Of a stretch of DNA of 17,869 bases, positions 1-7,555 are shown one piece after another. Each line of letters opens with the position of its first letter. Position 1 is the first letter of the stretch. The notes beneath the pieces were generated by a model. It had not been told where the DNA came from and searched no databases. It saw only the letters and a list, made by a program, of their open reading frames with translations. Origin of the DNA: CAYSTL01 sp964516805 (GTDB lineage Archaea > Thermoplasmatota > Thermoplasmata > Halarchaeoplasmatales > Halarchaeoplasmataceae); the NCBI GenBank assembly GCA_964516805.1, contig CAZEXI010000044.1:1-17869 (forward strand). The letters are read 5' to 3'. A program made the position numbers and the translations under genes.

Positions 1-162
1 CGGAGATTCGAAAACTGATAAGAATCAAAGATTCTCAACGCTCACAAATCATAGATTTGTTCATCTCCTCCTCGGCGTTCACTTTTGTTCACACCTTCGT
101 CGGAGATTCGAAAACTGATAAGAATCAAAGATTCTCAACGCTCACAAATCATAGAATTGTTC
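1..162. repeat. Two direct copies of a 62-bp repeat, 100-bp period
   Basis: Bases 1-62 and 101-162 are identical except at position 56 (T) versus 156 (A). The period is exactly 100 bp, with a 38-bp interval (63-100) that contains GTTCAC-TTTT-GTTCAC at 77-92. Each copy holds two short inverted repeats: AGAATC-AAA-GATTCT (21-35, 121-135) and ACAAATC-ATA-GATTTGT (44-60). The second copy of the latter (144-160) has one mismatch caused by the single substitution. The array starts at the first base of the window, so more copies may lie to the left. It sits just past the 3' end of the degenerate STAND gene and could act as a transcript end, a mobile miniature element, or a repeat family of unknown role. 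Confidence 0.85.
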
Positions 163-178
163 GTTTACTCTAATGGTA

Positions 179-988
179 TCATAAATGAAATCTATTCAAC
201 ATTAAGTATTCCTCTAAGGCTTCATCAGCTTTCTTTTTCCATGTTTCCATATTCATTTTATCAAATATATCATAAGCCTTTTCTAGATTTACTCTAGCTA
301 TCTCATCGTCCTCTTTCTTTTTTAATAAAATACTAAATTCATAATATACTTTTGAAAGTTTTCTCTCGTTTCCACATTTCTCTAGAACATCTATACTTTC
401 GTTAAACATTTTTATGGCCTCGTCCCACTTTTCTTTTTCTCTGTAGATCATACCATGCAATCTTTTACTCATACCAACTTCTTCTTTTGCGTCTATTTTT
501 TGAGAAATATTGAGCGCATTATTTGCTTTTTCTTTTGCTCTCTTTATCTTTCTTTTTTTAAGAAGGGCATTACCCATCCTACATAAGCTCACTACTACAC
601 TCTTTTTACGCCCGGTCTCTTCCTTAATTTCGAGGCTCTTTTTATAATGATCTATGGCTTTATTTTCTTCTCCTTTTTCAAAATAAACATCACCAATATT
701 ATTCAATGAGATTGCTATACTTTTCTTATTTCCGATCTTTCTACTCAAATCAAGAGCCTTTTTTTGATGTTCTAGAGCTTCATCTAGCTTGCCCTGGTTT
801 AGATATATATCACCGATACTGTTGAAAGAAGAAGCAATACCGAACTCTTCACCAGTTTCCTTTCTGATTTCAAGACCTTTTTTGAGATAATCTAATGCTT
901 TTTCTATATTCCCCATGTCTGAATGAATATTTCCCAAATTGTTGTAAGATATAGCTATATTTTTCTTGTTTCCGATCTTTTTACTCAT
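179..988 (-). CDS. TPR-repeat C-terminal fragment of the broken STAND gene
   Basis: This 269-residue open frame is the C-terminal TPR array of the gene that begins at 3255, separated from it by the in-frame stop and the one-base deletion. Its ATG at 988 is an internal methionine of the original protein, with no Shine-Dalgarno site or TATA box of its own visible. It holds about six TPR units (for example ALDYLKKGLEIR, ALEHQKKALDLS, AIDHYKKSLEIK, AIKMFNESIDVL), each with the NNLG/NSIG type of first helix. It ends near the position where the paralogue ends and just before the 62-bp repeat. It is more likely a remnant than an independent gene. Confidence 0.5.
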   Translation of the reverse strand: MSKKIGNKKNIAISYNNLGNIHSDMGNIEKALDYLKKGLEIRKETGEEFGIASSFNSIGDIYLNQGKLDEALEHQKKALDLSRKIGNKKSIAISLNNIGDVYFEKGEENKAIDHYKKSLEIKEETGRKKSVVVSLCRMGNALLKKRKIKRAKEKANNALNISQKIDAKEEVGMSKRLHGMIYREKEKWDEAIKMFNESIDVLEKCGNERKLSKVYYEFSILLKKKEDDEIARVNLEKAYDIFDKMNMETWKKKADEALEEYLMLNRFHL

Positions 989-1134
989 TTCTAAACTTTT
1001 TTGTTGTACTCTAATGACTTTTTCTTCTCCCCTTTAATCGAATAAATAAGAGCTAGATTGCTGTAACATGAACCTAGCTTTTTTATGTCTCCGATTTGAC
1101 CAGCGATATCGACAGCCTTTTCATAGTATTCTTC

Positions 1135-3255
1135 TTATCTTTCATAATCTCCTCTAAAATAAAAAACGCTTCCTAAATCATAATATCCACTGTACATTTT
1201 GGACATGTCGTCACTCTTTTCTGCTAACACTTTTTCTTTTTCAAAATTTTTCTCAGCTTTTTCGTATTCACCCAAACGTAAATATGCCCACCCTTTTTCT
1301 TTCATTAATCTACTTTTTTTGATATCATCTTTTTCAGTTATATCGAGGCCATTTTCAGCGTATTCTATAGCTTTTTTATACTTACCCATATCTCTAAAGT
1401 TTTCAGCTATTTCGCTGTATATGTTAATCTTATCTTCTTTACGTTGAGTATTTTCTAATGCACATCTATATTTTTCCAAAGCTTCTTCATACTTTCCAGT
1501 TGTATTGTATAGATCGCCCAGTTTTTTATAAATCTCAGAGTATTTCTTTTCGTCATCCTCGATCAAATAAAGTGATTTTTTGTAGAAATTGATAGCTTCC
1601 TCGTTAGCATATTTTTCTCGGGCATTTTCACCTGCATCGATCAAATAATTTATAGCTCTTTTATCTTCTGCTTTATATAGGTGATATCCTTTTTTCTCGA
1701 TATACTCATCCTTATCATATATCTCTTCGTAAGTCTCAGCTATCCTCCTGTGGTATTCTTCTTTAAGGTCTTTATTCATTTTATTATAAAGGACTTCCCT
1801 AATATTACCATGCTCAAATCGATATTTATTTCCTGTAGTGTGTATCAGATTATGATAATTTTCTATTTTATTTAACTGCTCTAAAAGGTCAATCCTGTCA
1901 AGGTCCAACACATTTTCGATAATTTTAGAAGAAAATTTTTCACCTTCCACACTTGCACAAGAGAGGATCCTTCTCTGTTCTCCTGATAATCGGTCCGTTC
2001 TTCTAGTAATGAGATCATTGATCCTTGATGGAAGATCAATAGAATCTATATCTTTATCTAATGCCCATTTACCACCATCTTTGATTATGTAGTTCTCTTC
2101 TGATAGCAATTGTAATATTTCAAGAATGAAGAAAGGATTTCCTTCGGTCTCATGATATATCTTTTCAGTAAACTCATCATCTATTTCTTCACTTCCGAAT
2201 ATGGATGTGATCATCTTATTCGAATCATCGAGAGACAACCTTTTCAGCCTTATCTCTTCGAATAAGCCTTCTCTATTCATATTTTGTTTAATTTTTTTGA
2301 ACTGATGTTCATTCCTCTCATCGATTCTTATTATATCTTCAGGTCTATATGTACCTATAATCATCACATCATCATTCTGGGTGTTTCTAGATAAATAATG
2401 TAGAAACAGAAGCGTTGATTTGTCCGCCCACTGTAAGTCGTCTAAAAATAAAATCACTCTCTTATCAGAAGCTAGATCTTTCAGACTTAATAGTATATTT
2501 TCAAATAGATTTTCCTGTTTGATCTCAGGATCATCTACGAGGTATTCTCCTTTATATTCATCGGATTCTGTGAAGTGTGAAATATATTCTTCTGCTTCAG
2601 CAGTATTGTTCATATCACCGTTCCATGATTCAAAATTTTTCTCAATCTTTGTTAAGGTTTCTCTCATCTCTTTCAACAAGAATTCATTTTCATCTCCTTG
2701 AATTATATTTGCCAAGGAAAATTCTTTACCTGTTTGGACCAATATTTTATAGTCACCGTATCCGATAGTATTTAATCCGACATTATTTTCTTCCTCTCTT
2801 CCCATCTCTGATAATGTATCTCCCACGAAATTTACAATCATGTCCAGCATCGGAGCGAAAATATCTCCGTCCAGACCAGATCTTTCTCTTTCCGAATCAG
2901 CTACAAGTAAACCGTTGTTAGCTATCAGAAAGGATGATATAACCTCTGGCGGATCCTCTTGTGACATTAGATATTCTAAATCAGCATCTCTTAATGCTTC
3001 AGTTATCGGTGATAAGGGTTCAATGCTTTCGTGCAAGCAAAAGCCTTGGATGAATCTAACGTCATCTTTTTCTTCAACTGATTTTTTAAACTCCTGTACC
3101 AATCTTGTTTTGCCGATACCAGCTTCTCCTGATACAAAAATTGTAGAAATATTTCCTTTAGAAATATTATCAAAATGATTCTTTAGTGAATTTATTTCCT
3201 TTTGCCTTCCGATCAATTTAGGCTCAACAATTTTGTTAGGAGAAGATTTTCCCAT
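1135..3255 (-). CDS. STAND ATPase, N-terminal 706-residue open fragment of the broken copy
   Basis: This is the longest open part of the broken gene and could still be translated. Walker A is GEAGIGKT (residues 43-50) and Walker B is ILFLDDLQWAD, followed by GTYRPEDI in a sensor-like position. Between them lies the roadblock-like insert, including SSFLIANNGLLVADSERE, DGDIFAPMLDMIVNFV, and GLNTIGYGDYKILVQTGKEF followed by SLANIIQG. A winged-helix-like region (LPSRINDLITRRTDRLSGEQ) and about five TPRs follow before the premature TAA. The start is ATG at 3255; GCAGGA lies 4 nt upstream and is part of a palindrome (3259-3274). Loss of the C-terminal TPRs would remove most of the putative ligand-binding array. 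Whether it makes a working short protein cannot be told from the sequence. Confidence 0.55.
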   Translation of the reverse strand: MGKSSPNKIVEPKLIGRQKEINSLKNHFDNISKGNISTIFVSGEAGIGKTRLVQEFKKSVEEKDDVRFIQGFCLHESIEPLSPITEALRDADLEYLMSQEDPPEVISSFLIANNGLLVADSERERSGLDGDIFAPMLDMIVNFVGDTLSEMGREEENNVGLNTIGYGDYKILVQTGKEFSLANIIQGDENEFLLKEMRETLTKIEKNFESWNGDMNNTAEAEEYISHFTESDEYKGEYLVDDPEIKQENLFENILLSLKDLASDKRVILFLDDLQWADKSTLLFLHYLSRNTQNDDVMIIGTYRPEDIIRIDERNEHQFKKIKQNMNREGLFEEIRLKRLSLDDSNKMITSIFGSEEIDDEFTEKIYHETEGNPFFILEILQLLSEENYIIKDGGKWALDKDIDSIDLPSRINDLITRRTDRLSGEQRRILSCASVEGEKFSSKIIENVLDLDRIDLLEQLNKIENYHNLIHTTGNKYRFEHGNIREVLYNKMNKDLKEEYHRRIAETYEEIYDKDEYIEKKGYHLYKAEDKRAINYLIDAGENAREKYANEEAINFYKKSLYLIEDDEKKYSEIYKKLGDLYNTTGKYEEALEKYRCALENTQRKEDKINIYSEIAENFRDMGKYKKAIEYAENGLDITEKDDIKKSRLMKEKGWAYLRLGEYEKAEKNFEKEKVLAEKSDDMSKMYSGYYDLGSVFYFRGDYER

Positions 3256-3258
3256 GTT

Positions 3259-3274
3259 CCTGCATCTATGCAGG
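3259..3274. promoter_or_regulatory. Palindrome overlapping the ribosome-binding region of the second STAND gene
   Basis: CCTGCATCTATGCAGG is a perfect 7+7 inverted repeat with a 2-base centre. It sits 3 bases upstream of the ATG at 3255, in the 50-bp gap between the STAND genes. On the minus strand the 3' arm supplies GCAGGA-ac-ATG, so an RNA hairpin (6-bp stem, UAGA loop) would hide the only Shine-Dalgarno-like bases. It could equally be a protein operator. The function is inferred. Confidence 0.4.
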
Positions 3275-3305
3275 TTTATTAAATTTTACTTTTGTAAATC
3301 AATAT

Positions 3306-6300
3306 TCAGGATTTCAAGGACTCTATTGATTTTTTAGTTTTATCCTCCCATATCTCCATATCCATGTCTTCAAATATTTTTGAAGCTTTTTGTAAATATT
3401 TCTCAGCCTCTTCGATTTTATTTCTTTGTTTAAAGAGGATTCCATATTCAAAATAAACTTTTGATAGTTTTCTTTTATTATCAGAATTTTTGAAGATGTT
3501 TATACCATCCTCAAACATTTCTAAAGCCTTATCATAATCCCCTTTTTCTCTGTAAACCATGCCAAGTACTCTTTTTGCCCTTCCTTCTACTAATTTTGAA
3601 TCAATTTCTCGAGATATTTCTAAAGCTTTTTGTCCATTCTCTTCAGCTTTTTCAAGTTCACCTTTTTTGATATAACACTCGCTTATACTCCGTAAAGTAA
3701 AAGCTAAGCCTTTTTTCCTGTCAATTTCCTTGTTAACATCCAAACATTTTTGATAATATTCCAAAGCGGTGTCTAAGTCTCCTTTTCTAAGATGTATTTC
3801 ACCTATATTATGTAAGGCGATCTCAGAACCTTTTTTGTATCCGATTTCTCTGCTTAGGTCTAAACCTTTTTCCTGATATTCCATCGCTTTTTCAAGTTTT
3901 CCTTTATTTAGATATATATTAGATACGTTGTTGTAAGATGTGGCTATACCGAATTTATCACCGATATCTTTTTTGATCTTAAGGCTTTTTTTATGATTAT
4001 TTAAAGCTTTATCCGTCTTACCAAGTTCTAGGTAAAGGTTACCCATGTTGTTTAAGGAGATAGCAATCTTTCTCTTGTTTCCAATTTCCTTTTTTATCTC
4101 CAGGCTTTTTTTATGGTTCTTTAAAGACTTATCCATATTTCCTTTGACTGAGTATATCAAAGCAAGGTTGTTAAAACAAGACGAAATATCTTTCTTGTTA
4201 TCAATTTTCTCGTATATATCTATAGATTTTTTATAATATTCTTCAGCTGTTTCATAATCGCCCTCTCCGTAATAAAGAGCTCCTAAACCATAATAAACAT
4301 CACCTTTTTTTCCTATCTCTCCTATTTTTTCAGCCAATTCTTTTTCATTTCTGAATTCTTCTTTCGCTTGTTCATGTTCACCCAGCCGTAATAAAGTCCA
4401 ACCTTTTTCATTTAAGAGATCACATCTTTCATTTGAATTTTCTTTAGAAAAATCTAAACCTTTGTCAGCATAGTTTATAGATTCTTTATAATCCCCCATG
4501 TCCCTGTAATTTTCAGCTATATTTACATATAATTTAGCCTTTTCATCATCTTCAGCAATATTCAGTGCTGATTTATACATCTCTAGTGCTTTTTCATATT
4601 CACCCACAATATTATACAGTTCTCCCAATCCTTGATATGCAGTTTTAGACTCCAGCTTATGCCCTTCATCAATAAGCGTCAGTGCATTTTTATAAAAGCT
4701 TATAGCCTCTTTATTAGCATACTGGCCTTTGGACCTTTTTGCAGCATTTAGAAGATATCTTATTCCTCTTTTATCGTCAGCCCTGTAAAAATGTTGAGCA
4801 ATAGTTTCTATATTTTCCTTATCAGACATATACTCATAAGTCTCAGCAATTTTTCTATGATATTCTTGTCTCAATTCTTTATTGATATTTTTATACAGTA
4901 TATCTCTAATAGTACTGTGTGAAAAATTATATCCATCTTCTACTGATCGTATTAAATTGTGTTTATTTTCTAACTCGTTCAAATGCTGAAGTAGATTAAG
5001 TCTATTGTAATCTAACACCTTCTCAATTATTTTGGAAGAAAATTTTTCACCTTCAACGCTACCACATGACAATATTTTTCTCTGTTCATCTAATAATCTT
5101 TCCAATCTTCTAAATATTAAATCGTTGACCCTGCTGGGCAGATCAATCGAATCTAATTTTTTATCCAATTTCCACATATCATCTTTTTTTATCAGATATT
5201 CTTCATCAATCAGAAATTTTACAATCTCTAAAATATAAAATGGATTTCCATCTGTTTTCTTAAATATCTCAGTTAAAAAATCGTTTTCTATATCTATCGA
5301 TTCCAATATCGATTGAACGATTTTCGCTGAATCTTTTTTAGTCAATCTATGTAGCTCTATTTCTTCATAAAGCCCATCTCTGTTCATATTTTGTTTAGTT
5401 ATTTTGAAACGATGACTTTTTCTTTTATCATCACATAATATGTCTTCTGGACGATAGGTCCCTAGGATCAACAATCTTGTTTCTTTAGTATTCCTTGAGA
5501 TATAATGTAAAAGGGATAAAGTTGTAGGGTCTGCCCACTGTAGATCGTCCAAAAATAGTACAATAGGTTTTTCTTCAGTTGATCTTTTCAGACCTAATAG
5601 TATATTTTCAAAAAGATTATCCTGTTTTATCTCTGGATCATCTACCAGATATTCACCTTCATACTTATTTGACTCAGTGAACCAGGACACTTGAGATTCT
5701 ACTTTTTCTGTTTCCGAAACGTCTCCATCCCATGATTCAAGCTTATTTTCAGCTTCGTATAGTTTTTCATTCATATCATCTATTAAAAATTCGCTTTTTG
5801 TTCCTTTAATTATGGTTGCTAAAGAAAATTTTTCACCTGATTGTATTACAATTTTATATTTGCCATACCCAATGGTATTAAGACCTGCACCTTCATCTTC
5901 TGACTTTCCCATTTCTGATAGAGAATCTTTGACGAAACTTTCTATAGTTTCCAGCATAGGTGCAAAAATATCACCGTTTAAGTCAGATATCTCCCTTTCA
6001 GCTTTTGATATCAGTATTCCAGTGTTATCAATTAGATAAGTTGAGATTACTTTTGGTGGAGGATCACCTGAAATTAAATGCTGTAGGTTTCCTTTACGAA
6101 AAGCTTCTCTAAAAGGCAATAAAGGCTGCATACTTTCTTGTAAACAATTACCTTTTAGAAACTTGATATCGCAATCTTGAGAGATATTATTTGCGAATTC
6201 CTCTACCAACCTTGTTTTTCCGATACCAGCTTCACCAGATATAAAAACAGTAGAACCATTTTTGCTCCTAACATCATTAAAAATTCTTATCAGCCTTTGC

Positions 6301-6410
6301 AACTCTTCTTCTCTTCCGATAAGCTTAGGTTCTATATTGATATCTGGATTTGAAATCTCCATATTTTTTAACTTGTTAAATTGTATTAAGTTTTTACCTT
6401 CGGAAATCAA
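3306..6410 (-). CDS. STAND-family ATPase with nested roadblock/longin-like domain and about 12 TPRs
   Basis: This 1034-residue protein has a predicted signal-transduction ATPase core. Walker A is GEAGIGKT (59-66), Walker B is IVLFLDDLQWAD (about 283-293), and GTYRPED follows (317-323). Roughly residues 118-225 form an unusual insert with beta-beta-alpha-beta-beta-beta-alpha order: VISTYLIDNTGILIS, then GDIFAPMLETIESFVKDSL, then LNTIGYGKYKIVIQSG and EKFSLATIIKG, then a closing helix. This matches roadblock/LC7 or longin topology. A winged-helix-like region (LPSRVNDLIFRRLERLLDEQ) and about 12 TPRs (565 to the C-terminus) follow. STAND proteins typically use such arrays to sense ligands or partners and the NTPase as a switch. 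The frame opens with TTG at 6410; ATG at 6362 (MEISNPDINIEPKLIG) aligns better with the paralogue start and is preferred. It lies 26-75 bp after the GTPase gene, so co-transcription is likely. The ligand and output are unknown. Confidence 0.85.
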   Translation of the reverse strand: MISEGKNLIQFNKLKNMEISNPDINIEPKLIGREEELQRLIRIFNDVRSKNGSTVFISGEAGIGKTRLVEEFANNISQDCDIKFLKGNCLQESMQPLLPFREAFRKGNLQHLISGDPPPKVISTYLIDNTGILISKAEREISDLNGDIFAPMLETIESFVKDSLSEMGKSEDEGAGLNTIGYGKYKIVIQSGEKFSLATIIKGTKSEFLIDDMNEKLYEAENKLESWDGDVSETEKVESQVSWFTESNKYEGEYLVDDPEIKQDNLFENILLGLKRSTEEKPIVLFLDDLQWADPTTLSLLHYISRNTKETRLLILGTYRPEDILCDDKRKSHRFKITKQNMNRDGLYEEIELHRLTKKDSAKIVQSILESIDIENDFLTEIFKKTDGNPFYILEIVKFLIDEEYLIKKDDMWKLDKKLDSIDLPSRVNDLIFRRLERLLDEQRKILSCGSVEGEKFSSKIIEKVLDYNRLNLLQHLNELENKHNLIRSVEDGYNFSHSTIRDILYKNINKELRQEYHRKIAETYEYMSDKENIETIAQHFYRADDKRGIRYLLNAAKRSKGQYANKEAISFYKNALTLIDEGHKLESKTAYQGLGELYNIVGEYEKALEMYKSALNIAEDDEKAKLYVNIAENYRDMGDYKESINYADKGLDFSKENSNERCDLLNEKGWTLLRLGEHEQAKEEFRNEKELAEKIGEIGKKGDVYYGLGALYYGEGDYETAEEYYKKSIDIYEKIDNKKDISSCFNNLALIYSVKGNMDKSLKNHKKSLEIKKEIGNKRKIAISLNNMGNLYLELGKTDKALNNHKKSLKIKKDIGDKFGIATSYNNVSNIYLNKGKLEKAMEYQEKGLDLSREIGYKKGSEIALHNIGEIHLRKGDLDTALEYYQKCLDVNKEIDRKKGLAFTLRSISECYIKKGELEKAEENGQKALEISREIDSKLVEGRAKRVLGMVYREKGDYDKALEMFEDGINIFKNSDNKRKLSKVYFEYGILFKQRNKIEEAEKYLQKASKIFEDMDMEIWEDKTKKSIESLKS

Positions 6411-6420
6411 AATATTTAAG
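6409..6420 (-). promoter_or_regulatory. Possible TATA box for the STAND genes
   Basis: CTTAAATATTTT on the minus strand, in the short gap after the GTPase stop (6437), looks like an archaeal TATA box and lies about 50 bases before the preferred ATG (6362). It could give the STAND genes a promoter independent of the GTPase. AT-rich sequence makes such matches common. Confidence 0.25.
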
Positions 6421-6436
6421 AGAATTAGAAATGGTT

Positions 6437-7246
6437 TTAAATTTCTTTTTTATATTTATCTATAACCTGTTGAATAGCTTGAGCTGATTCTTCGTCATCG
6501 TTGTCCCTGTACCAACCAACTAATTTCTCTCCAAATTTTAGCGTGTTCTCTTCTGGGATCTCCTCCTCCAATGAAAATTTGTCCACACCTGAATCCTTCA
6601 ACAATTTTTCTTTAGTGGTATAATCTAAATCTCCCAGTTCAGAAGCATATGTCAACAAAGCTCCCATCAATTTTTTAGGTGTATCGATGATCTTTGATGA
6701 TATAACCTCTTCTACGTTTCTAACAGGAGATAGTGATTGGTAAACAGTCCTGAAAGCCAGGTCCCTAAATATTTCATCTACATTCTTAGTTGTTTTCGCA
6801 GAAGTGAAATATATACCATCGAAAATTTTAGAGACCCCCTTGATAGTTTTCTCATCTATCTCTTTATTTTCAAGGTCGTGTTTGTTTACTGCTAAAAAAA
6901 TAGGAGGATTTTCAGTTGAATGTTTTTTATATTTTGGGATCCAGTGATCTATAAGATTATCGAGTGTTTCTTTTCTAGTGAAATCTGCTACAGCTAGAGC
7001 ACCGGATGATCCTCTAAAAGCTGTCTCTTGAACGTTCTCGTAACCGCTTTCACCCATTATGTCAAATATCACAAGTTTAACGCCAAAACCAGTTAAAAAT
7101 ACATCTTTGTTGTAAACATTTGTGCCTACTGTTTTAAGATATTCATCCCCAAATACGTTTTTTACAAAACGAATTATCAAAGAAGTCTTTCCTACGGCGG
7201 CATCTCCTAATAGATTAATCTTTTTCTTATATCTGTTTTCAGGCAT
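6437..7246 (-). CDS. Ras/Rab-like small GTPase with extra C-terminal domain
   Basis: Counting from ATG at 7246 the protein has 269 residues. The GTPase motifs are in order: G1 GDAAVGKTS (14-22), G2 threonine in TVGTN (40-43), G3 DIMGES (62-67), G4 NKHD (121-124) and G5 TSAK (148-151). The position of Ras Gln61 is Glu66, which may slow intrinsic hydrolysis. After about residue 170 comes an extra, mostly helical region of about 100 residues with no family I recognise. No lipid-attachment cysteine is seen at the end. The ATG at 7246 is chosen because GGTGA lies 5 bases upstream and the G domain starts right after it; the frame extends to a TTG at 7333 with no support. It is the first gene of the cluster with the STAND ATPases, whose insert resembles roadblock proteins, known partners of such GTPases (as in MglA-MglB). 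The partnership is inferred. Confidence 0.88.
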   Translation of the reverse strand: MPENRYKKKINLLGDAAVGKTSLIIRFVKNVFGDEYLKTVGTNVYNKDVFLTGFGVKLVIFDIMGESGYENVQETAFRGSSGALAVADFTRKETLDNLIDHWIPKYKKHSTENPPIFLAVNKHDLENKEIDEKTIKGVSKIFDGIYFTSAKTTKNVDEIFRDLAFRTVYQSLSPVRNVEEVISSKIIDTPKKLMGALLTYASELGDLDYTTKEKLLKDSGVDKFSLEEEIPEENTLKFGEKLVGWYRDNDDEESAQAIQQVIDKYKKEI

Positions 7247-7251
7247 GTTTT

Positions 7252-7256
7252 TCACC
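7252..7256 (-). promoter_or_regulatory. Ribosome-binding site deciding the GTPase start
   Basis: GGTGA on the minus strand, 5 bases before ATG 7246, matches the archaeal anti-Shine-Dalgarno complement. It favours this ATG over the upstream TTG at 7333. Confidence 0.6.
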
Positions 7257-7335
7257 ACACGACTTTTTTGAATGACTATAATGTGTAGATAGCATCCAAA
7301 TAACCTGTACTGTATACATGTTATTAGATTCAAAC

Positions 7336-7344
7336 ATTATTTAT
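7336..7344 (-). promoter_or_regulatory. Candidate TATA box for the GTPase-STAND cluster
   Basis: ATAAATAAT on the minus strand is the clearest TATA-like sequence upstream of the GTPase. It would place the transcript start near 7310-7315 and give a leader of about 65 bases containing the GGTGA site. Confidence 0.35.
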
Positions 7345-7460
7345 CTATTGCGATTTTTTATCATTTTAATTATCCTCTTTGGTAAATTAGATTTTAACCG
7401 ATGGGAAATGCCTGTATTCATTACCATCCGTTATTATCATTCTTGAAAATCAATTGCAAA

Positions 7461-7476
7461 TAAATATTTAAAATAA
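7461..7476 (+). promoter_or_regulatory. Candidate TATA box for the PKD protein gene
   Basis: TAAATATTTAAAATAA is a strong AT box that would set transcription near 7495-7500. This leaves a leader of about 55-60 bases before ATG 7556, with only a weak GGTAAT ahead of the start. Confidence 0.4.
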
Positions 7477-7555
7477 ACTTCTTAAGTAACAGTAAAGGTA
7501 CATGAGGATAATGCTCTGTATAATAAACTGGACAATTTAATTTACCGGTAATACG

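Larger units (their letters stand above)
179..3255 (-). pseudogene. Broken STAND ATPase with roadblock-like insert and TPR repeats (paralogue of the neighbour)
   Basis: Read as one unit, this aligns end to end with the intact 1034-residue protein at 3306-6410. Two lesions break it. First, an in-frame TAA at 1137-1135 gives GDYER*EEYYEKAVDI, where the paralogue has GDYETAEEYYKKSIDI; the frame continues past the stop as KLGSCYSNLALIYSIKG, matching paralogue SSCFNNLALIYSVKG. Second, one base is missing in the run of six T at 997-1002 (A on the coding strand); restoring it gives YNKKSLEMSKKIGNKK, matching NHKKSLEIKKEIGNKR. With that base restored the length is 3078 nt, exactly 1026 codons. It follows the intact copy by 50 bp on the same strand, so it probably arose by tandem duplication. 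Sequencing or assembly error is possible, particularly for the homopolymer. Confidence 0.8.
7247..7555. other. Divergent intergenic region between GTPase and PKD protein
   Basis: These 309 bases have no convincing gene. On the minus side are the GTPase ribosome site and a TATA-like box; on the plus side is a TATA-like box for the PKD gene. GTATAC and GTAC palindromes occur near 7307-7318. I see nothing else of note. Confidence 0.6.

Noticed and set aside
1..162. CRISPR array
   Set aside because: The repeat is 62 bp with only two copies and one 38-bp interval, longer than CRISPR repeats, and no cas genes are present.
85..297. Plus-strand open frame of 70 codons
   Set aside because: It runs through the direct repeat and antisense to the end of the TPR gene, and has no recognisable protein or start signal.
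179..3255. Two independent TPR genes
   Set aside because: The sequence between them keeps encoding the paralogue's residues, and restoring one base gives an exact multiple of three, so it is one broken gene.
7247..7333. N-terminal extension of the GTPase from TTG 7333
   Set aside because: The extra 29 residues have no family match, and GGTGA sits right before the ATG at 7246.
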